From the NCBI GenBank assembly GCA_944392275.1, contig CALXWA010000006.1:1-64000 (forward strand): DNA of 64,000 nt, in the 5' to 3' direction. Source of the stretch: an uncultured Alphaproteobacteria bacterium. Lineage in GTDB: Bacteria; Pseudomonadota; Alphaproteobacteria; RF32; CAG-239. The notes below the pieces were generated by a model. The model made no database searches. It was not told where the DNA came from and saw nothing but the letters and a program-made list of their open reading frames with translations. Below are positions 44,468 to 54,616 of this stretch, in pieces. Each line of letters starts with the position of its first letter. The first letter of the stretch is position 1. Position numbers and translations under genes: made by a program.

Positions 44468-45194
44468 ATTTTCCTCCGGTGCGGGACAGTGATGATATAT
44501 CCGAAGGATAACGAATGTGTAATGCACGGTTTTGCAGATGAAGAATCGGATATTTGAAGTCCGTTATCAGTTTTTCGCTGTGCGTAGCGATGACAACCGT
44601 TGTCCCGAGTTTGTTTAATTCTACAAATAACTTCATAAGTTTAGGGGCAATGTCATTGTCAACGTTGCCGGTCGGTTCATCGGCCAAAAGCAATTCCGGA
44701 CGGTTTATAACGGCACGAGCAATGGCAATGCGTTGTTTTTCTCCGCCGGAAAGGGTGGAGGTCATGTCCATCATGTGTTGATCTAATTCTACCCAACTCA
44801 ATAGTTCGGTAACACGTTGGCGAACCTCTCGTTCGTCCATGCCGCAAACCCGAAGCGGCAGTGCAACATTGTCAAAGGCGGATAAATGTTCTAATAAGCG
44901 GAAATCTTGAAAAACAACGCCGATTTTGCGACGAAGCATGGCTAAATTATCGCGGTTGGTAAAATTGATGTTGCTCCCAAACACACTCATGGTTCCACGA
45001 CTCGGTTTTTGAGCCAAGTACATCATGCTGAGCAAAGATGTTTTTCCGGCACCGCTTTTCCCGGTTAAAAAGTGAAAAGACCCCTTGGAAAGGGATAGCT
45101 TGATGTCGCTCAGAATCTCAGGTCCTTGTCCGTAGCGAATCCCAACGTTATTCATTTCAATTATGGCGGGTGTATTATTGGGTTTTGCGATCAA
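44460..45194 (-). CDS. ftsE: Cell division ATP-binding protein FtsE
   Basis: This ABC ATPase has 244 residues with Walker A GKSGAGKT, signature LSGGEKQRIAIARA, Walker B LLLADEPTGNVD and the H-loop ATHSE. The start is taken as TTG 45194, because AAGGAG lies seven bases upstream, giving MIAKPNNTPA. The longer GTG at 45218 would put that ribosome-binding site inside the gene. It leads a five-gene operon and is divergent from the zinc-ribbon gene. Confidence 0.92.
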   Translation of the reverse strand: MIAKPNNTPAIIEMNNVGIRYGQGPEILSDIKLSLSKGSFHFLTGKSGAGKTSLLSMMYLAQKPSRGTMSVFGSNINFTNRDNLAMLRRKIGVVFQDFRLLEHLSAFDNVALPLRVCGMDEREVRQRVTELLSWVELDQHMMDMTSTLSGGEKQRIAIARAVINRPELLLADEPTGNVDNDIAPKLMKLFVELNKLGTTVVIATHSEKLITDFKYPILHLQNRALHIRYPSDISSLSRTGGKYA

Positions 45195-45309
45195 TGAATT
45201 GCTCCTTATTTTTTTCACCTTACAAGATATCGCAATTATTTATTTAATAAAGTATTTTTTTTCTTTGATTAAACGCTTTTTCTTTCTATATTAGGGAAGA
45301 GAGGTGAAA

Positions 45310-46170
45310 ATGCTTATATATTGTCCAGAATGTAATGCTTGCTATGATGTTGACGAATCTTTGTTGCCTGATAAAGGCAAAAAGTTGCGTTGTAGTTCTT
45401 GTGGAGAGGTTTTTGTCGCCAAAAAGGGGATAGAGATCGGTGAGCGTCTTGTGAAAATGAAAAATGAGGCAGAAGCTCAGATGGCAAGACAAAAGGCAGA
45501 TTCTGCGGCCGAAGCATCTTTTAATGCAAATGAGGCACAAAGCGATATTCAACCCCTTGAGGAAAATAACAATCCCCAAACACCGAAAGAAGAATACGAC
45601 AAAGCTTCTCAAGATGCTGAATTTGCCGGTATTTTTTCACGGTTGTCAAAACAAACACAGTCTTTGTTTGAAGAAGAAAAAAAGTTACCGTTGTATAAAA
45701 AAGTTTATCGGATTATACGGGATTTTTTGGGGCTCAATCGGCGTGCTAATTGCTATATAGCTTTAGGTGTTCTTTTGCTCATGTGCTTTTTGAGTTTGTA
45801 TACTTATCGATTTGATATTGTTCGAACAGTTCCGTTTTTGGACGGGGCTTATCGTTTCTTGGGGATTACGGCCAGTATTCCCGGTGAGGGGTTAGAGTTT
45901 GATAATATTGTTTGGGAAGATTATGAGGAAGATTATGTGCGGATTGTGGAGGTCAGAGGTTTTATCTCAAACCCGACGAATCGCGAAATTTATTTGCCGC
46001 TCCTACATGTTGAAATGTTGAGTAAAGATGCAGAGCTCTTGCAGAGTAAAAATGAAATTCTTCCGGCCCGCAGTGTTAAACCCGAAGGACGATTGCCGAT
46101 TGCCTTTAAGCTTAGAAAACCTTCTATTCTTACCAAATATATTTTGTTGACTTTTGTTGAGCGAAATTAG
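45310..46170 (+). CDS. MJ0042-type zinc-ribbon, DUF3426-like membrane protein
   Basis: The protein of 286 residues starts with a zinc ribbon (MLIYCPECNACYDVDESLLP, later CSSCGEVF; Cys pairs CxxC and CxxC), followed by a low-complexity linker, one membrane helix (CYIALGVLLLMCFLSLYTYR) and a C-terminal beta domain (VEVRGFISNPTNREIYLPLL). ATG 45310 is preferred over the GTG six bases earlier. Its place opposite ftsE is usual in alphaproteobacteria. Function unknown. Its stop overlaps ispA by four bases. Confidence 0.78.
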   Translation: MLIYCPECNACYDVDESLLPDKGKKLRCSSCGEVFVAKKGIEIGERLVKMKNEAEAQMARQKADSAAEASFNANEAQSDIQPLEENNNPQTPKEEYDKASQDAEFAGIFSRLSKQTQSLFEEEKKLPLYKKVYRIIRDFLGLNRRANCYIALGVLLLMCFLSLYTYRFDIVRTVPFLDGAYRFLGITASIPGEGLEFDNIVWEDYEEDYVRIVEVRGFISNPTNREIYLPLLHVEMLSKDAELLQSKNEILPARSVKPEGRLPIAFKLRKPSILTKYILLTFVERN

Positions 46171-47069
46171 CTTTGGCGAGAAATGATAAAGTCGGCAAGT
46201 TCTTGCAGAGTTTGTGTTTTAAGGTCCAACTCTTTTAAGCTTTCTTTTGCTTGGGCTATGAGCTCTTGGGCCATTTTTTTTGCCCCGTCTAACCCATAAA
46301 TGCTAATGAAAGTGAGTTTGTTTTGGGCCTCATCTTTCTTTAAGGTTTTGCCAACGAGCTCTTGCGAGCCTTCAACATCTAAAATATCATCGGCAATTTG
46401 GAAGGCAATGCCAATTTTGCGGGAATAATTTATTAGACTCTGTCTTTGTTTTGGGGTGGCATGACCAAGGACGGCTCCCGCTTCACAGGCATAACGAAGT
46501 AAGCGTCCTGTTTTCATTTCTTCAATCTGTTTAACAAGATTTTCTTTTTGAGCCGTGGCAATACTGTTACCTTCACGATAGAGATCAAGCATTTGTCCGG
46601 AGACCATCCCATTAAATGCTCCGGCTGCATTGGCTAAAAGACAGATGAGTTCTCTTTGCTGTAGAGGAGAAAGAGGCGAATCGTCTTGGGATAAAATTTC
46701 AAAGGCATAGGTCAGCAGTCCGTCTCCGGCTAAAATTGCCGTTGCTTCATCAAATTGGATATGGCAGGTCGGTTTGCCACGACGGAGAGTGTCATTGTCC
46801 ATTGCGGGGAGGTCATCATGGATTAGCGAATAACTATGGAGACATTCTAAGGAAACCGCAACCGGTAAAGATATGTTAAACGGAACGCCAAATAAAGAAG
46901 CGGTCGTTTGCACTAAAAACGGACGTAGCCTTTTACCGCCGTTGCTGACGGAATAATACATGGCTTCGACCACGCGTTTTTCCGGGCCGCTTGGTAAGGG
47001 AAAATAGGCTGGAAGTTGTTGCTTAAAATTGTGGCTGTATTCGGCCAAAAGTTCCATAAAGTTTGACAT
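46167..47069 (-). CDS. ispA: Farnesyl diphosphate synthase (polyprenyl synthetase)
   Basis: IspA joins IPP with DMAPP or GPP to make farnesyl diphosphate. The 300-residue protein has GGKRLRPFL, first Asp-rich motif DDLPAMDND with short-chain Phe/Leu context (HSYSLIH), and the second motif DDILD in GIAFQIADDILDVEGS. It directly follows xseB. The dxs gene often found behind it is missing here; the zinc-ribbon gene converges instead. Product length is inferred from the family. Confidence 0.92.
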   Translation of the reverse strand: MSNFMELLAEYSHNFKQQLPAYFPLPSGPEKRVVEAMYYSVSNGGKRLRPFLVQTTASLFGVPFNISLPVAVSLECLHSYSLIHDDLPAMDNDTLRRGKPTCHIQFDEATAILAGDGLLTYAFEILSQDDSPLSPLQQRELICLLANAAGAFNGMVSGQMLDLYREGNSIATAQKENLVKQIEEMKTGRLLRYACEAGAVLGHATPKQRQSLINYSRKIGIAFQIADDILDVEGSQELVGKTLKKDEAQNKLTFISIYGLDGAKKMAQELIAQAKESLKELDLKTQTLQELADFIISRQS

Positions 47070-47315
47070 CTAGGCCTCGGGTACGGAAAATTCCGATGTG
47101 CTTAAGCTCCCGTCTTGATTGATTTCTATCTTTTCAATTTTTAATTGGGCTGCTTTTAATTTGTTTTCACAGAGTTGTTTAAGGGCAACGGCTTTTTCAT
47201 AGGCTGCTACGGCATCATCTAATTTAATACGGCCGCTTTCTAGTTCTCTGACAATATTTTCCAGTTGAAGCATGGCATCTTCAAAGCTGAGATCTTTTAA
47301 TTCTTCATTGTTCAT
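47070..47315 (-). CDS. xseB: Exodeoxyribonuclease VII small subunit
   Basis: The 81-residue protein has the XseB signature LSFEDAMLQLENIVRELESG and a helical remainder (LDDAVAAYEKAVALKQLCEN). It abuts ispA. xseB-ispA is a common pair. The large subunit gene xseA is not in the window. Confidence 0.92.
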   Translation of the reverse strand: MNNEELKDLSFEDAMLQLENIVRELESGRIKLDDAVAAYEKAVALKQLCENKLKAAQLKIEKIEINQDGSLSTSEFSVPEA

Positions 47316-47501
47316 CCGACTCTCCTTTTATTTTATCGGCATGATATTATATTCTCTTTATAATTTCAATAGAGCTTCTGTGGGGTGTTGGCATTCCTAG
47401 ATTTAAGTATAGGTGGCCAATAGGTTTATAACCGCTTTTTATGATATGGCGAAAGATTAAATTAGAGATATCGAAAACATTTTTTTAATAGGGAGATATC
47501 C

Positions 47502-47789
47502 ATGAAAAATTTGGCTGTCAGCTTGGGGGCAAGGGTCTTAAAAGCGATGGGAAATGAAAAACGGTTGGAAATCTTATTCCAATTGTTGGAGAAAGAGCAG
47601 AATGTCGGAGAATTAGAAAGAAAAGTTGGCCTCAGTCAATCTGCTTTGTCTCAACATTTAGCCGTGTTGCGTGGTGAAAATTTAGTTAAAACAAGAAGGG
47701 AAGCTCAGACCATTTTTTATTCTCTGCATGGCGAAAATGTGGTTAAGGTTCTAAAGCTTTTGCTGGAGATGTATCAGCATCGTTATTAA
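47502..47789 (+). CDS. ArsR/SmtB-family transcriptional regulator
   Basis: The 95-residue winged-helix protein has KAMGNEKRLEILFQLLEKEQ, the recognition helix LSQSALSQHLAVLR and the wing KTRREAQTIFYSL. It has no Cys, so it lacks the usual metal- or persulfide-sensing thiols; the signal is unknown. GGGAGATAT precedes the ATG. It converges with rnd, overlapping by four bases. No obvious target gene is nearby. Confidence 0.85.
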   Translation: MKNLAVSLGARVLKAMGNEKRLEILFQLLEKEQNVGELERKVGLSQSALSQHLAVLRGENLVKTRREAQTIFYSLHGENVVKVLKLLLEMYQHRY

Positions 47790-48949
47790 TCTGGTTGTGC
47801 GGTAGTTAGTGTGATCTGACGGCTTTTGGTATCATAAGAGATGGCTAATTTTCCCTCACGTAACAAAAGAGCATATTGGCCAAAGATTTCAAGTCGCCAA
47901 TCGGTTAACATTTGAAGTCCTAAGTCGACCCCGCTGCTGAAGAGATGTAATTCTTCCTCATCGGTAATTAATTTTGGGGTTACGTTCTCTTGTTGGCTAC
48001 GAATTTTAAGCAAAAGTTTTAAGAGCTCTTGTAAAGAAGAATTTCCCGAAGGAAGCTCTTTTTCTTTTGTCGGGATGACATATTCTGTTTTGGGAATGCT
48101 TTGGAAATGATTAATGACCTCTAGAATTTCGTCCCCAAGTTTTCCTTGTGCGACTTCGGCTTTTAAGTTGCGAATTTGCAAAAGCTCTTCTTTATTATGT
48201 GGGCAAACGGAAGCAATGTTGAGCAACAGTTCATCTTTCATGATGGACTGACGAGGGGTATTGTGCTTTTTAGCACGTTCTTCTCGCCATGCGGCCAGTT
48301 CGCGAAGGAGAGTCAGGTAGCGAGCATTGTGCGAACGATGACGAATACGTTTCCATGCTTCTGTGGGGTGGACAATGTAGGTTTCCGGATTGCTTAAGAC
48401 GGACATCTCTTCTGCAATCCATGTCTGGCGTCCGGTTTCATGTAATTTTTCTTTTAGATATTGGTATATTTTTACCAAATGTGTGACATCGGCCAAAGCG
48501 TATTGCAACTGTGTTTCATCTAAGGGACGGCGGCTCCAATCGGAGAGACGACTGCTTTTATCCAACTCAATATGCAAAATGTGGCGAACCAAACTTTCAT
48601 AACTTGCCGAATCGCCAAATCCGGTTGCCATTCCGGCAATTTGTGTATCAAAAATCGGGCTGGGAATGTGTCCACTCAAGTTAAAAAGAATTTCTATATC
48701 TTGTCGTCCGGAGTGAAAAACTTTGACAACTTTTTGATTCTGCATTAAATCAAAAAAACTTTGTAAATCAAGTCCTTCTGCAAGAGGATCAATAATGGCA
48801 CATTTTTCCAAAGAACCAATTTGGATTAAACAAAGTTTGGCATAATATGTTTTTTCTCGCAGAAATTCCAGATCAACGGTTATAAAGTCATATTTTTGCA
48901 AACTCCGGCAAAATTCTTCTAATTTATCGGTTTGTTGAATTAATTCCAT
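47786..48949 (-). CDS. rnd: Ribonuclease D
   Basis: RNase D trims tRNA 3' ends. The 387-residue protein has the DEDD exonuclease motifs (FITVDLEFLREKTY, HSGRQDIEIL, YALADVTHL) and HRDC-type C-terminal domains (around LLRELAAWREERAKKHNTPR and onwards). Length fits. Single gene, convergent with the ArsR regulator. Confidence 0.93.
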   Translation of the reverse strand: MELIQQTDKLEEFCRSLQKYDFITVDLEFLREKTYYAKLCLIQIGSLEKCAIIDPLAEGLDLQSFFDLMQNQKVVKVFHSGRQDIEILFNLSGHIPSPIFDTQIAGMATGFGDSASYESLVRHILHIELDKSSRLSDWSRRPLDETQLQYALADVTHLVKIYQYLKEKLHETGRQTWIAEEMSVLSNPETYIVHPTEAWKRIRHRSHNARYLTLLRELAAWREERAKKHNTPRQSIMKDELLLNIASVCPHNKEELLQIRNLKAEVAQGKLGDEILEVINHFQSIPKTEYVIPTKEKELPSGNSSLQELLKLLLKIRSQQENVTPKLITDEEELHLFSSGVDLGLQMLTDWRLEIFGQYALLLREGKLAISYDTKSRQITLTTAQPD

Positions 48950-49084
48950 TATTTTCCTCTTTTTTTTCTTCAGATTAAGATTTTTTTTGACCTTGTCAAC
49001 TTTTAAAACTTGACTTTAGACAAAAAAAAAGCTGAATATAAACTCATGTTTAAATTTTTTTAGTAATTTTTAATTTTTATTTTT

Positions 49085-49639
49085 ATGAAAGCTAAATTTT
49101 TTTTGAAGCGCCAGTCTCCTGAGGTGAATACCGGCGATTTTATGCAGAGTGTGTTAGAGATATGTCAGAACAACCATATTGATGCTGATGTTTTTCAGGC
49201 CGTTCGCGTATCAGGTAAAAAACAAGATGAAGAGTATGGAATCACGGTCAAGGTTGATCAAAATGATGTGCTTCGGCTTGCAAGGATTTTGAAAGATGCT
49301 TTTCGTCAGGAAGAGATTGTTGTTTATCACAAACTTCCGAATCCGCCAAGAGAAGTCGAAACCGCAAAGGTTTGTACTTTGCTTGTTCCCGATGATTCAG
49401 CTCCGGCAAGCCCACAAGTTGCGGCATTGACGTTACATTCCGTTTTGCAAGAGCTTTATCGAAAAAGCGGAATAAACTGTACTCTTGTGGTAGATCGTAA
49501 AGGTTTTACTTTATCAATTTGGGGTGTGTCTTACGGAGTTCCAAATCCGGATGCTTGGCATCGGTATTTGCAAGCAGCCTTGAAAAAAGGTCGGTGTGGT
49601 GTTTATCAATATCGCTATGTAAATGTTCAAGTGATTTGA
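49085..49639 (+). CDS. Unrecognised 184-residue protein
   Basis: No signal or membrane segment is seen; probably cytosolic. The middle has an acidic-basic alternating pattern (SGKKQDEEYGITVKVDQND), and the C-terminus is compact and aromatic (DAWHRYLQAALKKGRCGVYQ). No family is recognised. The leader is A/T-rich with no Shine-Dalgarno, and a strong terminator closes the gene. The next unknown gene, at 49800, has the same plan. Confidence 0.5.
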   Translation: MKAKFFLKRQSPEVNTGDFMQSVLEICQNNHIDADVFQAVRVSGKKQDEEYGITVKVDQNDVLRLARILKDAFRQEEIVVYHKLPNPPREVETAKVCTLLVPDDSAPASPQVAALTLHSVLQELYRKSGINCTLVVDRKGFTLSIWGVSYGVPNPDAWHRYLQAALKKGRCGVYQYRYVNVQVI

Positions 49640-49644
49640 CCAAA

Positions 49645-49675
49645 AAGTCTGAGATTTTAATCTCAGACTTTTTTT
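49645..49675 (+). terminator. Terminator of the 184-residue gene
   Basis: AAGTCTGAGATT pairs perfectly with AATCTCAGACTT across a very short loop, followed by six or more T. Confidence 0.9.
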
Positions 49676-49799
49676 TGTCTTTTTGTAAAAAAATACTTGA
49701 TTTTGTCCGAAAAATTTTATATACCATAGGCATAAATTAATAATGTAGATACTATTTTGTGCCGCAAGGCGTTTAATTAATTAAATTTATTTTATAATT

Positions 49800-50414
49800 A
49801 TGGAACATCAAGAAAACAAAGTCCCCGTGATGGACTTGCAGAAGTATGCAATTGTTGATGCATCTTCTTTGAGCGAAGCTACACGTTTAGTGTTTAAAAA
49901 TTTGACAGAACGCTATGGTAAGAACATGGTCGACGGTGTCGTCCTTTCTCCCCACGGAGAGAGTAAGGTCGTTTTTGTTGAAACCCTGAAAAAAGAGGGG
50001 CCGATCGTTGAGCAGATTAATAAGTTGGCGGAGATGTATTCTCTTTATCCGGCTTATGTTGTCAATGAAGACAAAGACCACCTGCCAAAGTTTGGAAACT
50101 TGCCTTGGTATGTTGTTGAAGCAGCAATAATGTTGTTTGACAAGCCGGCCGGAGGTCTGGAAGAGTTCAAGGAAAAGATGAGCCATGTCATGAAAGTTAT
50201 TTATCGTGAAGATAGTACTTTTGTGAAGGCCTTTGTGTATGAGGGTAATACCTATATGCATGTTGTTTTCTTCAATTCTGAAAGAAGTCCGAAATATCGT
50301 GGTAAAAATTTGGGAGTTCCACAGTGGCGGGATGAGATTGAACGCCTGAAAAGGGAAATTCAAGTTCCATGTTCAAAGTGCGAGTTTAAGGTTGTGCGTT
50401 ACGCAAACCTTTAA
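49800..50414 (+). CDS. Unrecognised 204-residue protein
   Basis: Probably cytosolic. It has a helix-rich N-terminus (SSLSEATRLVFKNLTERYGK), a central IVEQINKLAEMYSLYPAYVV and a C-terminal CSKCEFKVVRYANL with a CxxC pair. No family is recognised. The leader is A/T-rich (no Shine-Dalgarno); codon choice (GTC, CTG, AAG) is more GC-rich than in the gene before it, which hints at a different origin. A terminator ends it. Confidence 0.5.
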   Translation: MEHQENKVPVMDLQKYAIVDASSLSEATRLVFKNLTERYGKNMVDGVVLSPHGESKVVFVETLKKEGPIVEQINKLAEMYSLYPAYVVNEDKDHLPKFGNLPWYVVEAAIMLFDKPAGGLEEFKEKMSHVMKVIYREDSTFVKAFVYEGNTYMHVVFFNSERSPKYRGKNLGVPQWRDEIERLKREIQVPCSKCEFKVVRYANL

Positions 50415-50426
50415 TGTCTGAAAAGA

Positions 50427-50461
50427 AAGAGTTGATCCTTGTTGGATCAGCTCTTTTTTTT
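50427..50461 (+). terminator. Terminator of the 204-residue gene
   Basis: AGAGTTGATCC pairs with GGATCAGCTCT (one G-T) and is followed by nine T. Confidence 0.88.
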
Positions 50462-50558
50462 TGTTTTTCGGGAGCAAAGTTTATTTCTGTTGTTGCTTTT
50501 CTTAGAAATTGGCATTAAAACTATAAAAAATATATTAATTTTTAATACGAGGTTGTAA

Positions 50559-52325
50559 ATGAATTGTTATCGTACCCATACCTGTGGGGAGTTAAGAACA
50601 GGAGATATCGGCAAAAAAGTTAAATTAGCCGGTTGGATTCATCGTAAACGGAATTTTGGTAATTTGTGTTTTGTTGATTTACGAGATCATTACGGAATTA
50701 CTCAATGCGTAGTCGATAGCAGTTCGGATTTATTTGCTAAAGTTGAGGCTTTGCGTCCCGAATCGGTTATTGCCTTTGAGGGAGAAGTTGTGGCTCGTGA
50801 AAGTGTTAATAAAAATATTCCGACCGGAGAGATTGAAATTAAGGTTTCTTCTTTAGAAGTTCATTCTGAGGCGGATGTTTTGCCTTTTCAGGTTGCGATT
50901 GAAGATGATGCTCCGGAAGAAATTCGCTTGAAATATCGTTTTTTGGATTTGCGGAAAGATCGCATCCATAAAAATATTTTATTGCGTTCTGCGGTTATTC
51001 AACGTTCACGTGAATTGATGCGAGAGCAAGGTTTTACGGAGTATCAAACTCCGATTTTGACGGCATCTTCTCCGGAAGGAGCTCGAGATTTCTTAGTGCC
51101 CTCTCGCTTAAATCCGGGAAAGTTTTATGCCCTGCCTCAGGCCCCACAACAATTTAAACAATTGTTGATGGTCTCTGGGTTTGATAAGTATTTTCAAATT
51201 GCTCCTTGTTTTCGTGATGAAGATCCTCGGGCTGATCGTTCTCCCGGCGAGTTTTATCAAATGGATATGGAAATGAGTTTTGCAACTCAGGAAGATGTCT
51301 TTAAGGTGATTGAGCATACGCTCGGAACAATCTTTAATGAGTTTGCCAATGGCAAAAAAGTTGATCAAGCTCCGTTTGTCCACATTCCCTTCCGTGAGGC
51401 AATGCAAAAATATGGTTCCGATAAGCCGGATTTAAGAAATCCGCTGATTTTGGAAAATGCAACGGACTTCTTTGGGGATTCCGGTTTTGGGGTTTATGAT
51501 TCTTTGGTCAAGGAAGGAAATCAGGTTAAGGCAATGGTCGTGAAAGGGATTGCCGATAAGCCGAGATCTTTTTTTGATAAACTCAGTGATTATGCCAAAG
51601 CCGAAGGAATGGGCGGAATTGCCTATGTGGCTTTTGCTTCTTCCGGTGCAAAGGGTATTGCCAAGTTGTTAAGTGAGAGCAAAATGGCCGAATTGAAAAA
51701 TCGCTACCATTTGCAAGAAGGTGATGCCGTTTTATTTATGACCGGAAAGGGAATGAAATTTGATAAGTTTAGCGGACGCTTGAGAAATAAAGTCGGGGAA
51801 GAGCTTAAACTTATTGATGAAAATTCTTTCAAAATGTGTTGGATTGTTGATTTTCCGTTTTATGAGGAAAATGAAGAAACCGGTGCTGTTGAATTTTCAC
51901 ATAATCCGTTCTCAATGCCGCAAGGGGGCTTGGATGCTCTGTTAAATAAAAAGCCGCTGGAGATTTTGGCTTATCAGTATGATTTTGTTTGTAACGGTGT
52001 TGAATTGCTTTCCGGTGCGGTACGAAATCATCAACCGGAAATTATGTATAAGGCGTTTGAAATTGCCGGTTATGATAACAGTGTGGTTGATAATAAGTTT
52101 GGTGGAATGATCAGTGCCTTTAAGTTTGGGGCTCCTCCTCACGCGGGTTCGGCTTATGGGGTTGATCGGTTGGTTATGTTGTTGCTTGATGAACCAATTA
52201 TCCGTGATGTTATTTTGTTCCCGTTAAACGGAAAAGCTCAGGATTTGATGATGCAAGCTCCGAATGTGGTTACGCAACAACAACTTGATGAATTGCATAT
52301 TGCCGTTGTTGAAGATAAAAAATAA
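50559..52325 (+). CDS. aspS: Aspartate--tRNA ligase
   Basis: This 588-residue bacterial-type AspRS has the N-terminal OB anticodon-binding domain ([20 protein letters not shown]), class II motif 2 [20 protein letters not shown], the bacterial GAD insertion in the middle, and motif 3 [14 protein letters not shown]. Many alphaproteobacterial enzymes also charge tRNA-Asn; that cannot be told here. The leader has GAGGT before ATG. Strong terminator behind. Confidence 0.97.
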   Translation: MNCYRTHTCGELRTGDIGKKVKLAGWIHRKRNFGNLCFVDLRDHYGITQCVVDSSSDLFAKVEALRPESVIAFEGEVVARESVNKNIPTGEIEIKVSSLEVHSEADVLPFQVAIEDDAPEEIRLKYRFLDLRKDRIHKNILLRSAVIQRSRELMREQGFTEYQTPILTASSPEGARDFLVPSRLNPGKFYALPQAPQQFKQLLMVSGFDKYFQIAPCFRDEDPRADRSPGEFYQMDMEMSFATQEDVFKVIEHTLGTIFNEFANGKKVDQAPFVHIPFREAMQKYGSDKPDLRNPLILENATDFFGDSGFGVYDSLVKEGNQVKAMVVKGIADKPRSFFDKLSDYAKAEGMGGIAYVAFASSGAKGIAKLLSESKMAELKNRYHLQEGDAVLFMTGKGMKFDKFSGRLRNKVGEELKLIDENSFKMCWIVDFPFYEENEETGAVEFSHNPFSMPQGGLDALLNKKPLEILAYQYDFVCNGVELLSGAVRNHQPEIMYKAFEIAGYDNSVVDNKFGGMISAFKFGAPPHAGSAYGVDRLVMLLLDEPIIRDVILFPLNGKAQDLMMQAPNVVTQQQLDELHIAVVEDKK

Positions 52326-52636
52326 GCTTTTCTTATTTTTGGTAAGCCCCGATTTTCGGGGCTTTTTTTTTACGAATCGAGATAAAAAAACACACTTATA
52401 AGTAGAGACTCTAAAAAAATTTTTTATTAGAAGTCATTAAGAAAAAAATAAGCAAAAAGAATGGCTTAAAATAAAATTATTTAAAAACAATGTTATAACT
52501 CTTTTTGGCAATGACGGATTTTAATTTATTATTGAATTTGTTCATCTGTCGGGTTAGTTTGTGTTCATAATATAATATGTTATATCATTTTTTTCTAATT
52601 TATTGATTCTGTTTGACTATTTATAAGGAGTATTGG
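52326..52636. other. Intergenic region before the autotransporter
   Basis: It holds the aspS terminator (52343-52371) and about 265 AT-rich bases. A palindrome, ATATAA-TATG-TTATAT, lies at about 52575-52590, next to a TATAAT that could be a -10; it may be an operator. No further gene is seen. Confidence 0.4.
52343..52371 (+). terminator. Terminator of aspS
   Basis: AAGCCCCGA pairs with TCGGGGCTT around a short loop, followed by T. Confidence 0.92.
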
Positions 52637-54598
52637 ATGTATAAAGGACTATTTTTGGCTGTGTCGGCTTTATTGGTTTCCGGAACGGCTCAAGCCTCTT
52701 TTACGGCTGTTTCTGACGGAGTTTCCGGTTCTGTCTTAGAGGGAGAAAGTTTGTATTCGGTGCAAGATGTTTTATCAATCGGGGATAATGTTAAATTTGA
52801 AAACAACCAACTTGTCAGCAGCGGAGAAACAATAACAAAAGGGACTGTTTTGACAACGGATGAAGCAACAAAAGTTACAATCGGAGATGGTGTCGAATTT
52901 CGTGAGAATCAAAATTTGAATGGTTTGGGCGGAGTTATTTATAACGGAATGGATGCTGAAATCACTTTTGAAGGGGCCGTGCATTTTATTGAAAACTCTT
53001 CTTCTTCAAGCGGAGCTGCCGTTTATAACAATGGGATTATAAATTTTAACGGGGATAGTTTTTGGAGTCAAAATAAATCAGGAGAAAAACTTTTAGACAT
53101 TAGTAATGGAAATATTGTGAACTTTAATTCCGGAACGGCTCATCTTGATGGCGGAATTTCCGGTGGTGTTGTTCGTGTGAATGGCGGTGTTTTGGATATT
53201 GGTACGGGAAAGCTTAATGTTCAAAAAATTCATTTTGAGAAAGGAACAACGTTAGCTTTAGATATTAATGATGTGGATGATTATGGGCAAATTACGGCAC
53301 AAAGGTTTTCCAATACCGGAGCTAAGTTAAAGGCAACCATTGCCCAAGGGGTGTTTGACAAAGCGGCAGAGCATGAAGATGGGTTGTCTTTTCAATTAAT
53401 CAGTGGTCCAAATCAGGATGAATTTGTTAATGATTTTAGTAATGCCATGTATCGTTTTGAGGGCGATGGTAGTGGAAAATATACCATACAAAAAGTTGCC
53501 ACGGCATCGGATATTGCCGGACAGGGAAATCCTTCTCTTGCGGATGCGGCCGGTGCTTGGACCGATGAAAAGAATGATTTTACACTGCAGAATCAAAAAG
53601 AAATGGCCGAGTATTTGAATGAATTGGCACAAAATAATCCGGAGGCTTATCAAAAAGCTTTGGGGGCTTTGGCTCCTGAGATTGCCAATAAGGTTCAGTT
53701 TGCGGTTAATGAAAATACGAATCAGGTCTTTGGAGCGGTAAGCAGTCGTTTTACGGGTGGTTGCGGTTTTTATTGTAGCGGGGCCGAAGGTTTTTCATCC
53801 GGCGATGAGTTGTTTCAGCACTCTATGACATGGGTTCAAGGGTTGTACAATAAGTCCGAATTGAATCGGGAAAACGGGTTTGATGCCGAATCTTCCGGTG
53901 TTGCAATGGGCTTTGAACATTATTTGGACACGGATGTTAAATTAGGGGGCGGTTACGCTTATACCGGAAGCGATGTTGACAGCCAAAGCCGGACAACCGA
54001 TATTGAAAGTCATACGTTGTTTGTTTATGGAGAATATAAGCCTTCACAATGGTTTGTAAACGGAATTTTGGGCTATACTTTTTCGGATTATGAAGAAAAA
54101 GGTTATAATGGAAATCAAGCCGATTTTGATGTTAATAGTATCAGTTGGCAAGTTATGGGCGGATATGATCTGAATTATGAGTATTGGACGATTACGCCGC
54201 AAGTCGGAGTTCGTTATACCAATTTTGATAAAGATGGATATCAAGATGCTTATGGGCAAGAAGTAAGCGGTGGAAAATCAGATGTCCTTACTTTTATTTC
54301 CGGAGTAAAGACTTCATATGAATATCTTTTGGATAATGATGTTCGGTTGCGGCCGGAGGTTAAAATGGCGGTTACCTACGATGTGGTCAACGACAGTGCG
54401 GCATCAACGGTGTTGTTGAGCAACGGAAGCTCATATGTGGTTAATAATCAGGCTTTGGATCGGTTTGGAATTGAGACCGGTTTGGGCTTGGCGGTCGGTG
54501 TTGCAGACGATGTTGAGTTCTCTTTGGGGTATGAGGGAAAATTTCGTGAAGATTATAAAGACAATACCGGTTTGCTTAGTCTGAAATATAAATTTTAG
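52637..54598 (+). CDS. Autotransporter with C-terminal barrel
   Basis: The protein of 653 residues has a signal peptide (LFLAVSALLVSGTAQAS), a beta-helix passenger (for example GGVIYNGMDAEITFEGAVHF) to about residue 270, a helical linker with YLNELAQNNPEAYQKALGAL, and a 12-strand autotransporter barrel ending LLSLKYKF with a terminal Phe. ATG 52637 follows AAGGAG; an upstream TTG frame is not signal-like. A CGFYC pair lies between linker and barrel, unusual because passengers rarely carry Cys. It is related in its linker to the fragment at 769-1441. Single-gene unit with terminator. Probably an adhesin. Confidence 0.85.
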   Translation: MYKGLFLAVSALLVSGTAQASFTAVSDGVSGSVLEGESLYSVQDVLSIGDNVKFENNQLVSSGETITKGTVLTTDEATKVTIGDGVEFRENQNLNGLGGVIYNGMDAEITFEGAVHFIENSSSSSGAAVYNNGIINFNGDSFWSQNKSGEKLLDISNGNIVNFNSGTAHLDGGISGGVVRVNGGVLDIGTGKLNVQKIHFEKGTTLALDINDVDDYGQITAQRFSNTGAKLKATIAQGVFDKAAEHEDGLSFQLISGPNQDEFVNDFSNAMYRFEGDGSGKYTIQKVATASDIAGQGNPSLADAAGAWTDEKNDFTLQNQKEMAEYLNELAQNNPEAYQKALGALAPEIANKVQFAVNENTNQVFGAVSSRFTGGCGFYCSGAEGFSSGDELFQHSMTWVQGLYNKSELNRENGFDAESSGVAMGFEHYLDTDVKLGGGYAYTGSDVDSQSRTTDIESHTLFVYGEYKPSQWFVNGILGYTFSDYEEKGYNGNQADFDVNSISWQVMGGYDLNYEYWTITPQVGVRYTNFDKDGYQDAYGQEVSGGKSDVLTFISGVKTSYEYLLDNDVRLRPEVKMAVTYDVVNDSAASTVLLSNGSSYVVNNQALDRFGIETGLGLAVGVADDVEFSLGYEGKFREDYKDNTGLLSLKYKF

Positions 54599-54616
54599 CC
54601 GAAACTCCGTTTTGCA

